Program-made: the position numbers and the translations under genes
Shown: positions 26,128 to 35,372 of the stretch, piece by piece
Layout: every line of letters starts with the position of its first letter
Numbering within the stretch: position 1 is the first letter of the stretch
Source of the DNA: an uncultured Selenomonadales bacterium
Lineage (GTDB): Bacteria > Bacillota > Negativicutes > Selenomonadales > Selenomonadaceae
Direction: 5' to 3'
Assembly (NCBI GenBank): GCA_900315155.1
Contig: OMYB01000002.1
Coordinates: forward strand, 62,001-126,000
Length of the DNA stretch: 64,000 nucleotides
Notes under the pieces: generated by a model
Seen by the model: only the letters and a program-made list of their open reading frames with translations
Database searches by the model: none
Told to the model about the DNA's origin: nothing

Positions 26128-27068
26128 GCCTCCGTCTCCCGCCGGATGATGAGTGCCGTCCAGCCCTTATCGTGCATGGCCTTCTCGATGACGAAGCCAT
26201 GTGCCTTCACCGCCACCTCGACGTCCGCTGCCCGCTCGTCGATAATGCCCGAGGCAAGCAGACGGCCGCCCGCTGCGAGGTGCGCATCGAGCTCATCCAT
26301 GAGGCGGATGACGATATCCGCGATGATGTTCGCGATCACGAGGTCGGCCTTGCCCTCAAAATCCTTGAGCAGGTCGCTGACCCCCGTCGTGACCGTATCC
26401 GCGACGTTGTTCTTCTCCACGTTCTCCTGTGCGACGCGCACCGCCGTCTGATCGTAATCCTTCGCGACAACCGACGCCGCACCGAGCTTTGCCGCCGCAA
26501 TCGCGAGCACGCCGGAGCCCGTGCCGACATCAAAGACCGACGTGCCCGGCCTGACAAGCGTCTCGAGCGCGCGCAGGCACATGGCCGTCGTCGGATGCGT
26601 GCCCGTGCCGAACGCCGCACCCGGATCGAGATCGATGACGATATCGCCGTCTTTCGGCGTATACGTCTCCCAGCTCGGCTGGATCACGATATGCTCGCCG
26701 ACCTTATCGACGTGGAAATACTGTTTCCACTGGTCGGCCCAATCCTCATCCTGCACCGTCTTCCACGAAATCGTGCAGGGGCCGTTGTCGATGCCGTCGA
26801 CCTCCTGCATCTTCCGGATGCGAATGCCGAAGCGCTCGAGACGGTAATCCAGCTGCTCGTCATGCGGCAGCCATGCCTTCACCGTCACGTTTTCTCCATC
26901 CGGCACGCGCGGGATATCCTCGAAATCCCATTCACCGGCATCGATAAATGCATTGACCTCCTGCGGATCCTCGATGCTCACGCCCTGTGCGCCCAGCTGA
27001 TCGAAAATCTGCGCGACGATATCCTGCGCCTCCCGCGCCACGACGATACTGACCTCAGCCCATTTCAA
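26124..27068 (-). CDS. prmA: Ribosomal protein L11 methyltransferase
   Basis: 314 residues. The N-terminal substrate domain (KWAEVSIVVAREAQDIVAQI) is followed by a class I SAM domain with LDPGAAFGTGTHPTT and VFDVGTGSGVLAIAAAKLGA near residues 150-200. PrmA trimethylates L11. The start is TTG at 27068 with GGGAG eight bases upstream. It is the first gene of the prmA-rsmE-mtaB unit. In related genomes it follows dnaJ directly; here a diguanylate cyclase gene intervenes. Confidence 0.96.
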   Translation of the reverse strand: MKWAEVSIVVAREAQDIVAQIFDQLGAQGVSIEDPQEVNAFIDAGEWDFEDIPRVPDGENVTVKAWLPHDEQLDYRLERFGIRIRKMQEVDGIDNGPCTISWKTVQDEDWADQWKQYFHVDKVGEHIVIQPSWETYTPKDGDIVIDLDPGAAFGTGTHPTTAMCLRALETLVRPGTSVFDVGTGSGVLAIAAAKLGAASVVAKDYDQTAVRVAQENVEKNNVADTVTTGVSDLLKDFEGKADLVIANIIADIVIRLMDELDAHLAAGGRLLASGIIDERAADVEVAVKAHGFVIEKAMHDKGWTALIIRRETEA

Positions 27069-27142
27069 AATGACCGCTCCCTTCTATATATCAATAGAAG
27101 TATACAACATGCGCATCGCCTCCTGCAACACCTTATGTCCCT

Positions 27143-28903
27143 TCATTTGTGGTCATCCTGCGGATAAACGACGACGTAAACGAGCGTGCCGAGTTTTTCA
27201 TCCTCCATGAACTTGCCGATGCTGTAGAGATGGCGGATTTCACCCTGGGGCGTAATGATGCGATAGTATAGCGGTTTCTGCTGCTGATCCTGATTGGCCA
27301 GGTGGCGGCGAAGCATTTCCGCGGCATAAGCATTGACATGTTCCCGGTCATCCGGATGGATAAAGCTCGTTTCCTTCTTGCCGAGGAGCTCCTCGACGCT
27401 CTGGCATCCATAGAGCTGCGCGAGCCTTTCATTGACGAGGAATACTTTTCTGGAACCGCCCGCCTGGCTGACGAGCACGCCGACGGGCAGGCCATTCATG
27501 ATGGTCTTGAGATTGAACCCGAGATTGATGCGTGCGACACTTTTCAGTTCACTGTGGTAGCGGTAGACATGTGCCCCATCGCGGATCTGCTTCGCCTCGT
27601 AGACCGCCATATCCGCGCATTTGATCAGGTCATGCAAAGCCCCTGCATGCTCAGGGTATACCGCATAGCCGAGGCTGAATGTATACGTGATCTGTCCCCC
27701 CGCCTGGCAGGAAAAATAATGCGTCTGGCCGCCCCAGTAGCGCAGGAAACTCTCGATTTCGGCAGGCGTCCCAGGCAGGCAGATGAGGAATTCATCGCCG
27801 CCGTTCCGCCCGGCCACGCCGCAGAACAACGATGCCATACGATGCAGATCGCGGGAAATATCGGTGAGTACGGCATCGCCGGCAGCATGGCCATAGACAT
27901 CGTTGAACCGCTTGAAATCATTGACATCGACCATGCCGATAACGGAGGACGGCCAGCGGTTGATGCAGTCGGAGGCCTCGATATCAAAACCGCGCCGGTT
28001 AAGAAGTCCCGTCAGCGGGTCCGTAAAGGAAATTTCATTGAGGCGCACATTCGCGGCATCGACGATATCCATATCCTCGCCCATCGTCTTCAGCCGCTGC
28101 AGCAGCCAGGTCAAAAAGAGCCCGACAAGGAACACAAGGATTCCAGTTGCCGCTACCGGCAATCCAATGAGCCGCCACTGCGGGCGCAGCTCCAGGCTCC
28201 AGATTTCATCCAATTCCTCATCCCGGCATGTTGCTGCCCAAAGGAACGAGTCTCTCATATTTTCGGCAAGGACGACCCGATGGCCATCTTCTTCGCGCAT
28301 CAGGCGGTAGTCCAAGCCCTGGGCATCGATAGTATCGACCTCTTCTTCCTTCAGGATGCTTTCGAGATTCAGGTTAATCAGCACAAAGCCCCAGAAATAT
28401 TCCTCCCCCTCAGCAGACTGCAGATAGACCGGCTGTCCCACCAGGATGATCCGGCGGTCCCCATAGTCCAGCGGACCGAGCAGCAGCGTCGTATGTTCGT
28501 GTACGCTGACACGGGCCTGCCGCTCGGCCTGCGGCACATCAAAAAGACTTCGGATATAGATATACTCCGATGTTTGCGGCTCGCTGTAGCTGACATGTCC
28601 CATCGGTGCCAGCTGGACGCTGTCGATACAGGGATTTTCGATGCGGATGCCCTCGGCAATCTGATGGAAATCCCCCTCAAATCCATTGGCATCCTGCATC
28701 CGCTCTGCCAGCGCCTGCGCCGTACAGACGCCGGCCTGCACTTCCCAGACGATATCGGACAAGAAAACCTCGCCGAGCTGCCGGGCATGACCTCTGGCAT
28801 ACAGCAGCATGCTGCCCATCACGACAAGCGCGACAAGCAGGGATATCAGGATTCCCACGCCCCATTGATTGGCTTGGCGAAAGGATAAAAGGATCTTCTT
28901 CAT
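27143..28903 (-). CDS. Membrane diguanylate cyclase with C-terminal PAS domain
   Basis: 586 residues. A first membrane helix at about 17-35, an extracytoplasmic sensor of about 200 residues (CHASE-like: ENPCIDSVQLAPMGHVSYSE), and a second helix at about 245-268 precede a GGDEF domain at about 290-450 with the intact catalytic signature NGGDEFLICLPG (368-372). A PAS fold follows at about 460-586 (FIHPDDREHVNAY). It should make c-di-GMP from GTP. The inhibitory RxxD site five residues before GGDEF is absent. A PAS domain after the GGDEF is an uncommon order. The gene sits alone between dnaJ and prmA. Confidence 0.9.
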   Translation of the reverse strand: MKKILLSFRQANQWGVGILISLLVALVVMGSMLLYARGHARQLGEVFLSDIVWEVQAGVCTAQALAERMQDANGFEGDFHQIAEGIRIENPCIDSVQLAPMGHVSYSEPQTSEYIYIRSLFDVPQAERQARVSVHEHTTLLLGPLDYGDRRIILVGQPVYLQSAEGEEYFWGFVLINLNLESILKEEEVDTIDAQGLDYRLMREEDGHRVVLAENMRDSFLWAATCRDEELDEIWSLELRPQWRLIGLPVAATGILVFLVGLFLTWLLQRLKTMGEDMDIVDAANVRLNEISFTDPLTGLLNRRGFDIEASDCINRWPSSVIGMVDVNDFKRFNDVYGHAAGDAVLTDISRDLHRMASLFCGVAGRNGGDEFLICLPGTPAEIESFLRYWGGQTHYFSCQAGGQITYTFSLGYAVYPEHAGALHDLIKCADMAVYEAKQIRDGAHVYRYHSELKSVARINLGFNLKTIMNGLPVGVLVSQAGGSRKVFLVNERLAQLYGCQSVEELLGKKETSFIHPDDREHVNAYAAEMLRRHLANQDQQQKPLYYRIITPQGEIRHLYSIGKFMEDEKLGTLVYVVVYPQDDHK

Positions 28904-28993
28904 AGGCGCTGCCCCACCATTTCTCGAAAATATGACGGATTTGTTATTCTATTTCGATAATGGCCTGCGGATATCCTGCCGCACATGCCACAG

Positions 28994-29027
28994 AAAAAAC
29001 CGCCGCACCATTTCTGGTACGACGGTT
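28994..29027 (-). terminator. Terminator after dnaJ
   Basis: On the minus strand a 13-base stem (AACCGTCGTACCA with TGGTGCGGCGGTT) around GAAA is followed by a T-run. It closes the hrcA-grpE-dnaK-dnaJ operon. Confidence 0.9.
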
Positions 29028-29039
29028 CCTGTGGATATC

Positions 29040-30233
29040 TTAATCTCCGTAGTTCGAGAAGAAGTTCTTCATCTTGTCGAAGAAGCTTTTCTGCTCCGGG
29101 TTTTCTTTCGTGCCGCAGCTTTCATCGAACTGCTTGAGCAGTTCTTTCTGCTTCGGCGAAAGTTTCTGTGGCGTCAGCACCTTAATGCGGACGAGCTCGT
29201 CGCCGCGGCCGTTCCCGCGCAGATGCGGGATGCCGTGGTTGCGGACACGCAGGACCTTGCCGGACTGGATGCCCGGATCGATCTTGATGTTCACCTTGCC
29301 GTCGATGGTCGGCACCTCGACCGTATCGCCGAGCGCGGCCTGGACGAAGGTAATGGGCACCTCGACAACCACATCGTTGCCCTGGCGCTTGAAGAACTTG
29401 TGCTCTTTGATGTAGATGTAGACGTACAGGTCGCCGGTGCCGCCGCCATGCTTGCCCGCATTGCCCTTGCCGGACACGCGCACGCGCTGGCCCTGGTCGA
29501 CGCCTTTCGGGATTGTCACATCGAACGTATCGCGGATGCTTTCCTGACCCGTACCGTGGCAGTGCTTGCACGGATTCTTGATGATCTCGCCCGTGCCGCC
29601 GCAGCGGGAACAGGTCGACTGGCTCATCATGCGGCCCAGCGGCGTGTTATGCACCGTCTGGCGCATGCCTGTACCGCCGCAGTCCGGGCACTTCTCTCTC
29701 GAAGAGCCCGCCGCTGCGCCCGAGCCGTGACACTCATGGCACGGAACCGTACGCGGGATCGTCAGCTCTTTCTTTACGCCGAAAGCCGCCTCCTCGAAGG
29801 TAAGCTCGATATCGTAGCGCAGGTCCGCACCGCGTTCCGGCTGCGGACCACGGCTCTGGCGCGCCCCGCGGCTGCCGCCGGCCCCGCCGAAGAACATGTC
29901 GAAGATATCGTCCATACCGCCTCCGCCGAAGCCGCCAAAACCGCCAGCTCCACCGAAATTGCTGAAGTCGAAACCGCCGGCTCCGCCACCTCCGCCCATG
30001 CCGTTAAAGGCATCGGCACCAAAGCGGTCGTACTGGGCGCGCTTGTTCGGGTCTTTGAGGACGTCATAGGCTTCGTTGACTTCCTTGAACTTTGCCTCGG
30101 CTTCCTTGGGGTTGTCCGGGTTCAGGTCCGGATGATATTTGCGGGCCAGGCGCTTGTATGCCTTCTTGATGGTCTTCTCGTCGGCACTCTTGTCGACGCC
30201 CAGCACCTCGTAATAATCGCGTTTCTCGCTCAC
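29040..30233 (-). CDS. dnaJ: Chaperone protein DnaJ
   Basis: A 397-residue type I Hsp40. The J-domain at residues 1-75 has the HPD tripeptide (KYHPDLNP), a Gly/Phe-rich segment follows at about 75-130 ([13 protein letters not shown]), then the zinc domain with four repeats [24 protein letters not shown] and CKHCHGTG, and a C-terminal substrate-binding part. DnaJ stimulates the DnaK ATPase and delivers substrates. It follows dnaK by 88 bases, a gap that contains a perfect hairpin without a T-run. Confidence 0.98.
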   Translation of the reverse strand: MSEKRDYYEVLGVDKSADEKTIKKAYKRLARKYHPDLNPDNPKEAEAKFKEVNEAYDVLKDPNKRAQYDRFGADAFNGMGGGGGAGGFDFSNFGGAGGFGGFGGGGMDDIFDMFFGGAGGSRGARQSRGPQPERGADLRYDIELTFEEAAFGVKKELTIPRTVPCHECHGSGAAAGSSREKCPDCGGTGMRQTVHNTPLGRMMSQSTCSRCGGTGEIIKNPCKHCHGTGQESIRDTFDVTIPKGVDQGQRVRVSGKGNAGKHGGGTGDLYVYIYIKEHKFFKRQGNDVVVEVPITFVQAALGDTVEVPTIDGKVNIKIDPGIQSGKVLRVRNHGIPHLRGNGRGDELVRIKVLTPQKLSPKQKELLKQFDESCGTKENPEQKSFFDKMKNFFSNYGD

Positions 30234-30255
30234 TTTGCACCATCCTCATATAATG

Positions 30256-30287
30256 GTGTTGGGAGTTGGTCTCCCAACTCCCAACAC
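30256..30287. repeat. Perfect 14-base inverted repeat between dnaK and dnaJ
   Basis: GTGTTGGGAGTTGG and its exact complement flank the 4-base loop TCTC. There is no T-run on the minus strand, so it is not a normal terminator. It could act as an mRNA processing or stability element between the two chaperone genes. Confidence 0.8.
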
Positions 30288-30321
30288 GGATCATCTATCT
30301 TGCCGCTCTGGCCCGAACGGT

Positions 30322-32184
30322 TTATTTCTTGTCGTCTTTGACATCCGTGTACTCGGCGTCGACGACGTCGTCATCGTCCTTCTTCTCCTGCTGAGCCTGC
30401 GGACCAGCCTGCTGGGCACCCTGGGCGCCCTGTGCACCAGCCTGCGGGCCTGCCTGCTGGTAAGCCTGTGCGCTGAGCTCATACAGCGGTTTCTGAAGGG
30501 CTTCCGTAGCCTTCTTGATGGCCTCGGTATCGCCGCCCTTGAGGGCATCCTTCAGTTTGCCGATGGCATCGTTGACGGCCGATACCTTTGCGGCGTCTGC
30601 CTTGTCGCCGAAGTCCTTGACGGCCTTCTCTGCCTGATAGACAAGGTTCTCGCCCATGTTCTTGGCATCGACGGCTTCCTTCTGCTTCTTATCCTCAGCC
30701 TCATGCGCCTTGGCTTCCTTGACCATGCGGTCGATGTCCTCTTTGCTCATGCCGCTGTCGGACTGGATCGTGATCTTCTGCTCTTTGCCCGTGCCGAGAT
30801 CCTTTGCGGAGACGTGCACAATGCCGTTCGCATCGATATCGAAGGAAACTTCGATCTTTGGCACTCCGCGCGGCGCCGGTGGGATATCGGAGAGCTCGAA
30901 GCGGCCGAGCGTCTTGTTGCCGGCGGCCATTTCACGCTCGCCCTGCAGGACGTGGATATCGACGGACGGCTGGTTATCGGCAGCCGTGGAGAAAATCTGG
31001 CTCTTGTGCGTCGGGATCGTCGTGTTGCGCTCGATGATCTTCGTGCAGACACCGCCGAGGGTCTCAATGCCCAGGGACAGCGGCGTGACATCGAGGAGCA
31101 GGACGTCCTTGACTTCGCCGACGAGGACGCCGCCCTGGATCGCTGCGCCGACGGAGACGCACTCATCCGGGTTCACGCCCTTAGACGGCTCTTTGTGCAG
31201 GATATTGCGAATCGCGTCCTGGACAGCCGGGATACGGGAAGAGCCGCCGACGAGGATGATCTTATCGATATCGTCACCCGTGAGATCCGCATCGGCCATG
31301 GCCTTGCGGACCGGATCCATCGTGCGCTCGACGAGGTCGCTCGTCAGCTCGTTGAACTTCTGGCGCGACAGCGTGAGGTCGAGGTGTTTCGGGCCCGTAG
31401 CATCCGCCGTGATGAACGGCAGGTTGATGTTCGTCTGCGTCATGCTGGAGAGCTCGATCTTCGCTTTCTCAGCAGCCTCGATGAGGCGCTGGGCACTCAT
31501 CTTATCCTGCGAAAGGTCGATGCCGTTCTCTTTCTTGAACTCGTCGACCATCCAGTCCATGACCTTCTGGTCGAAGTCATCGCCGCCAAGGTGCGTATCG
31601 CCGTTCGTGGCCTGCACCTCGAACGTGCCCTCAGAGAGCTCGAGGATGGAGACATCGAACGTGCCGCCGCCGAGGTCGAACACGAGAATCGTCTCATCGT
31701 CGTCCTTATCGAGGCCGTATGCGAGTGCAGCAGCCGTCGGCTCGTTGACGATACGCAGGACATCGAGGCCTGCGATCTTGCCGGCGTCTTTCGTCGCCTG
31801 GCGCTGGCTGTCGTTGAAGTATGCCGGAACCGTGATGACGGCCTGGGATACGCTCTCACCGAGGTAAGCCTCTGCGTCAGCCTTCAGCTTCTGCAGGATC
31901 ATCGCAGAAATCTCAGGTGGCGTGTAGTCCTTGCCATCGATAGACACTTTGTAGTCGTTCTCGCCCATGTGACGTTTGATGGACTTGATCGTGCGCTCCG
32001 GGTTCGAGACCGCCTGGCGTTTTGCCAGCTGGCCGACGAGGCGCTGGCCGTCTTTCGTGAAACCGACGACGGACGGCGTGATGCGGCTGCCCTCCGGGTT
32101 CGTGATGACGGTCGGCTCGCCGCCTTCCATGACGGACACAACGGAGTTCGTAGTACCTAAGTCAATACCAATTACCTTAGACAT
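30322..32184 (-). CDS. dnaK: Chaperone protein DnaK (Hsp70)
   Basis: 620 residues. The N-terminal ATPase starts [12 protein letters not shown], with [15 protein letters not shown] near residue 165 and [11 protein letters not shown] near 310. The substrate domain follows the linker [13 protein letters not shown] at about 365. The C-terminus ends in a Gln/Ala-rich stretch and an acidic [10 protein letters not shown]. The length is typical. GAGGAGG precedes the ATG at 32184. Part of the HrcA-controlled operon. Confidence 0.99.
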   Translation of the reverse strand: MSKVIGIDLGTTNSVVSVMEGGEPTVITNPEGSRITPSVVGFTKDGQRLVGQLAKRQAVSNPERTIKSIKRHMGENDYKVSIDGKDYTPPEISAMILQKLKADAEAYLGESVSQAVITVPAYFNDSQRQATKDAGKIAGLDVLRIVNEPTAAALAYGLDKDDDETILVFDLGGGTFDVSILELSEGTFEVQATNGDTHLGGDDFDQKVMDWMVDEFKKENGIDLSQDKMSAQRLIEAAEKAKIELSSMTQTNINLPFITADATGPKHLDLTLSRQKFNELTSDLVERTMDPVRKAMADADLTGDDIDKIILVGGSSRIPAVQDAIRNILHKEPSKGVNPDECVSVGAAIQGGVLVGEVKDVLLLDVTPLSLGIETLGGVCTKIIERNTTIPTHKSQIFSTAADNQPSVDIHVLQGEREMAAGNKTLGRFELSDIPPAPRGVPKIEVSFDIDANGIVHVSAKDLGTGKEQKITIQSDSGMSKEDIDRMVKEAKAHEAEDKKQKEAVDAKNMGENLVYQAEKAVKDFGDKADAAKVSAVNDAIGKLKDALKGGDTEAIKKATEALQKPLYELSAQAYQQAGPQAGAQGAQGAQQAGPQAQQEKKDDDDVVDAEYTDVKDDKK

Positions 32185-32268
32185 TCTAAAATCCTCCTCA
32201 AAGATTGTCTGACAATCTCATTTTTACAACAATTTATGTTCAGCAGAAGCCCTCATCGGGCAGCCTGC

Positions 32269-32907
32269 CTAGTTAGCAACAACCTGGACCATGCTCGGGC
32301 GGATAACCTTGCCCTTGACGATGTAGCCCTTCTGGAGTTCCTGGGCGATTGTGTCGTCCTCGAGCTCCGGGTTCTGCACGCGCATGACGGCCTGATGGAA
32401 ATTCGGATCGAATTTCTGGCCCTCGGTCTCGATTTTCTCGAGGCCATCCTTCTTCAGGACTTCCTGGAACTGCGTGAAAATCATCTCCACGCCTTTCTGG
32501 AAGGCCTCGGCATCCTTCGTCTCCGCTGCCATGGCGCGTTCGAAGTTATCGAGGATCGGCAGCATATCCTTCAGGATTTCCTGCGTGATCACCGCGGAGA
32601 GCTCTTCACGCTCCTTGCCGGAACGGCGACGGAAGTTCTCGAAATCCGCCTGCAGGCGCACATAACGCTTATCTTTCTCGTCGAGCTGCTGCTGCAGTTC
32701 ATCGAGCTTGCCTGAGAGATCCTCCTGCTGTTCTGCGCCGCCCTCCGCCTGGCTTTCGCCGGCCTCAGACGAATCCGCAGCCTGTTCTGCGCCTGCGGCA
32801 TCTGCCTCGGCGTTGTCGATCTCCTCCTGCATTTCTTCGAGTCTCTGCTCATCTTTCTTCCTGAGCGCGTCTTTCTCAAATGCTGGCAATGGATTCACCT
32901 CTTTCAT
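32269..32907 (-). CDS. grpE: Nucleotide exchange factor GrpE
   Basis: 212 residues. The acidic N-terminal coiled coil (KKDEQRLEEMQEEIDNAEAD) and the globular wing (GVEMIFTQFQEVLKKDGLE, FDPNFHQAVM, QELQKGYIVKGKVIRPSMV) are typical. GrpE releases ADP from DnaK. The Ala/Glu/Gln-rich N-terminal extension before the conserved helix is long, as is common in this family. Located between hrcA and dnaK. Confidence 0.97.
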   Translation of the reverse strand: MKEVNPLPAFEKDALRKKDEQRLEEMQEEIDNAEADAAGAEQAADSSEAGESQAEGGAEQQEDLSGKLDELQQQLDEKDKRYVRLQADFENFRRRSGKEREELSAVITQEILKDMLPILDNFERAMAAETKDAEAFQKGVEMIFTQFQEVLKKDGLEKIETEGQKFDPNFHQAVMRVQNPELEDDTIAQELQKGYIVKGKVIRPSMVQVVAN

Positions 32908-32929
32908 TGTTCTTGTATTGCATCAGGCC

Positions 32930-33964
32930 CTACCAATGGTAACGCTTGATGACTTCGGTGAGATTCTTGTTCATGTACTCCAGCAGGCTCATCGCCTTTG
33001 CGTACTCCATGCGCGTCGGTCCCAGCACGGCAATCGTGCCGAGGAGCTCGCCATCGAGGTGGTACGTGGCCGTGATGAGGCTGCTGCTCTGAAAATGGCT
33101 GTCCTCATTCTCCTGGCCGATCGTGACCTCCAGCCCGTCGCCCGTATGCGCGTGGAGGATATCCTTCATGAGGGATTCCTTCTCGAGCACGAGCAGGGCT
33201 TCCTTGACCTTCTCCACATCGTGGAACTCCGGCTGCTCGAGCATCTGCGTCGTGCCGCCGAGATACAGGCGCTCGCGCTTGCCCGAGTCGAGGGCCCGGT
33301 TGATGATTTCGAGCGCAGACTCGTAAAGCGGGCCGTCCTGAATCTCATCCTCGATCTGCTGGAGCTGCAGACTGCCGATGGATTTCAGCGTGCGCCCGGC
33401 GAGGTTGCTATTGATGACCGCGGCCATGCGCTGGAAATCCTCGAACCGTGCCCCATCCGGCATCGTGAGGACCTTGTTCTCGATGAAGCCGGCATCCGTC
33501 ATGAGCACCGTGATCACGCGGTGGTCATCGAGCGGAAGGAACTGCAGGCATCGGAATGCAGCCTGCGTCATCTGCGGCGCCAGCACGAGGGAAACGTTCT
33601 TCGTGACCTGCGAGATGATCTTCGCGGTCTCCTGAAAGACCTCCTCGATGCGCTGGACACGCCGGCGATACCACTCATCGATGCGCTTTTTCTCCTCATC
33701 GCTGACCGGCTTCGGCGGAATCAATCCGTCCACGTAAAAGCGATAGCCCTTCGAGGAAGGGATACGGCCGGAGGATGTATGGATCTGTTCGAGATAGCCC
33801 AGCATCTCGAGGTCCGCCATCTCGTTGCGGATGGTGGCCGGGCTCACGCCGAGGTCGTATTTCCGCGCGAGTGTCCGCGAGCCGACCGGCTCAGCGGACT
33901 CGACGTAATCCTCGATAATCGCCTTGAGCACCCGCTGTTTCCGGGCGTCAAGCTTATCCTCCAT
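32930..33964 (-). CDS. hrcA: Heat-inducible transcription repressor HrcA
   Basis: 344 residues. The N-terminal winged helix contains LKAIIEDYVESAEPVGSRTL and the recognition helix SPATIRNEMADLE; the C-terminal domain has EIINRALDSG and ATYHLDGELLGTIAVLGPTRM. HrcA binds CIRCE and represses chaperone genes; GroEL supports its activity. ATG at 33964 is preceded by GGGAGGGG. A CIRCE element lies 32 bases upstream, so the gene represses its own operon. Confidence 0.98.
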   Translation of the reverse strand: MEDKLDARKQRVLKAIIEDYVESAEPVGSRTLARKYDLGVSPATIRNEMADLEMLGYLEQIHTSSGRIPSSKGYRFYVDGLIPPKPVSDEEKKRIDEWYRRRVQRIEEVFQETAKIISQVTKNVSLVLAPQMTQAAFRCLQFLPLDDHRVITVLMTDAGFIENKVLTMPDGARFEDFQRMAAVINSNLAGRTLKSIGSLQLQQIEDEIQDGPLYESALEIINRALDSGKRERLYLGGTTQMLEQPEFHDVEKVKEALLVLEKESLMKDILHAHTGDGLEVTIGQENEDSHFQSSSLITATYHLDGELLGTIAVLGPTRMEYAKAMSLLEYMNKNLTEVIKRYHW

Positions 33965-33995
33965 GCTCTCCCCTCCCTTCGGGTGGATTCCCCTG

Positions 33996-34022
33996 TTAGC
34001 ACTCAACAGGTCTGAGTGCTAA
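33996..34022 (-). promoter_or_regulatory. CIRCE operator (HrcA binding site)
   Basis: The inverted repeat TTAGCACTC-N9-GAGTGCTAA matches the CIRCE consensus in all arm positions. It lies between the -10 box and the hrcA start. Confidence 0.98.
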
Positions 34023-34038
34023 CCTTGAATCTATTAAG

Positions 34039-34067
34039 AGTGTAACCCTAATAAAGCAAAAAGTCAA
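34039..34067 (-). promoter_or_regulatory. Promoter of the hrcA-grpE-dnaK-dnaJ operon
   Basis: On the minus strand TTGACT (34062-34067) and TACACT (34039-34044) are spaced by 17 bases, just upstream of CIRCE. It starts 37 bases after the hemW stop. Confidence 0.85.
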
Positions 34068-34103
34068 TAGCTAAATTGGTCAAAAGGTCAGAAATATTTT
34101 CTT

Positions 34104-35357
34104 TCAGTCCAGCAGAAACGCTTCAAAGACCAGATTGCCGTATTTCGCGCCTTTCGCCGTGAGGTGAACGTTCTCTCCCTCGTCGGCGAGAACGCCCTGC
34201 TGCACGAGCTTTTTGATGACCGGAGCATAGATGCTGTCGAGCGTCACACCGAAACGATGCGCAAAACGCGTGCGGGAAATGCCCTTGGCCGTGCGCAGGG
34301 CGAGGAACGCGGCCTCCTCCATCTGGATCGTGCGCGTGGCGGGCTCCTCGACGGCACGCGGGAGCTTTCCCTCTTTTATGGAGGAAATATAGGTTTCGAT
34401 GTCCGCGGTGTTCTCGTAGCGCACGCCGCCGAGATACGAATGGGCCGCCGCACCGAGGCCGAGATAGGGAACGCCATGCCAGTAGCCGAGGTTGTGCCGG
34501 CTCTCGAAGCCCAGGTGTGCGAAATTCGAGATTTCGTAGCGCGCGTAGCCATGCGCGGGGAGTTCGTGCGTCATGAGGTCATACATGGCCTCGACCGTAT
34601 CCTCGTCGGGCAGGTGGAGGCGCCCCATCTCCTGCATGCGTGCAAAGGCCGTGCCAGCCTCGAGCTGCAGGCCGTAGATGCTGATGTGGTCCGGGGCGAG
34701 CGCGAACGTCTGCGCCATACTGTTGCGCAGGTCATCGAGGCTCTGCCCCGGCAGGCCGTACATGAGGTCGAGGCTCACATTCGCAAAGCCCGCCGCCCGC
34801 GCCGCCTGAACCGCCTTCACGGCCTGCGCCCCCGTATGGATGCGGCCGATACGGTGGAGCAGCACGTCATCAAAGGACTGCACACCGATGGAAATGCGAT
34901 TGACACCTAGGCGGCGAAGGATCTGGAGTTTGGAAAGAGTGAGTGTGCCGGGGTTGCACTCGACCGTGAACTCGGGCCGTCCCTGCGGGGGGACCCCCTC
35001 AGTCGCCGTTGGCGACAGCTCCCCCAAAGGGGGCGCCGAACGTAGATTCAGGGTTTCAGCAATCGTTGTAAGCAGTTGCTCCAATAAAATTTCGGATAAA
35101 ATAGACGGTGTGCCGCCGCCGATGTAGATGGTGGATGGCTTGCCCCATTGCTGGCGATAGAAAAGGCCCTGCTGCCGGATTTCCCGGCACAGAGCCTCGA
35201 TATATGCTTCCTGAAATTTGTCTTTTCCTGCAAAAGAAGGAAAATCACAATAGAAACATTTTTGCCGGCAGAAGGGAATGTGGATGTAGACGCCCCATCG
35301 TTCTGGAGCGGATGTTTTAGACAGGGTTTCCTGCCCTATGTTTTCCTGATTCTGCAT
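34104..35357 (-). CDS. hemW: Radical-SAM heme chaperone HemW (with inserted peptide)
   Basis: 417 residues. The radical-SAM triad is CRQKCFYC at residues 30-37, followed by IYIGGGTPSIL near 77-87 and ECNPGTL near 133. HemW (formerly HemN-like) binds heme and is thought to deliver it to target proteins; it is not a coproporphyrinogen oxidase. A 22-residue Pro-rich stretch (residues 106-127, RSAPPLGELSPTATEG...) lies between the GGGTPS helix and the PEFTVECNPG strand. It is encoded by a palindromic repeat and is unlike the rest of the family. The gene follows lepA by 15 bases on the same strand, as in many Firmicutes. Confidence 0.93.
   Translation of the reverse strand: MQNQENIGQETLSKTSAPERWGVYIHIPFCRQKCFYCDFPSFAGKDKFQEAYIEALCREIRQQGLFYRQQWGKPSTIYIGGGTPSILSEILLEQLLTTIAETLNLRSAPPLGELSPTATEGVPPQGRPEFTVECNPGTLTLSKLQILRRLGVNRISIGVQSFDDVLLHRIGRIHTGAQAVKAVQAARAAGFANVSLDLMYGLPGQSLDDLRNSMAQTFALAPDHISIYGLQLEAGTAFARMQEMGRLHLPDEDTVEAMYDLMTHELPAHGYARYEISNFAHLGFESRHNLGYWHGVPYLGLGAAAHSYLGGVRYENTADIETYISSIKEGKLPRAVEEPATRTIQMEEAAFLALRTAKGISRTRFAHRFGVTLDSIYAPVIKKLVQQGVLADEGENVHLTAKGAKYGNLVFEAFLLD
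34977..35042. repeat. Palindromic element inserted in frame in hemW
   Basis: About 66 bases form several nested hairpins: GTCGCC-GTT-GGCGAC (35002-35016), CCCCC-AAA-GGGGG (35021-35033) and GGGGGACCCCC (34987-34997). The length is a multiple of three and no stop codon occurs in the hemW frame. I recall near-identical elements as scattered repeats in gut Firmicutes; that origin is recollection and needs a search. Confidence 0.75.
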
Positions 35358-35372
35358 GGTATTCCTATGTTC

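Noticed and set aside
34977..35042. The palindromic segment in hemW as a CRISPR or terminator
   Set aside because: There is only one copy in the window and no spacer pattern. It lies inside an open coding frame with no T-run.
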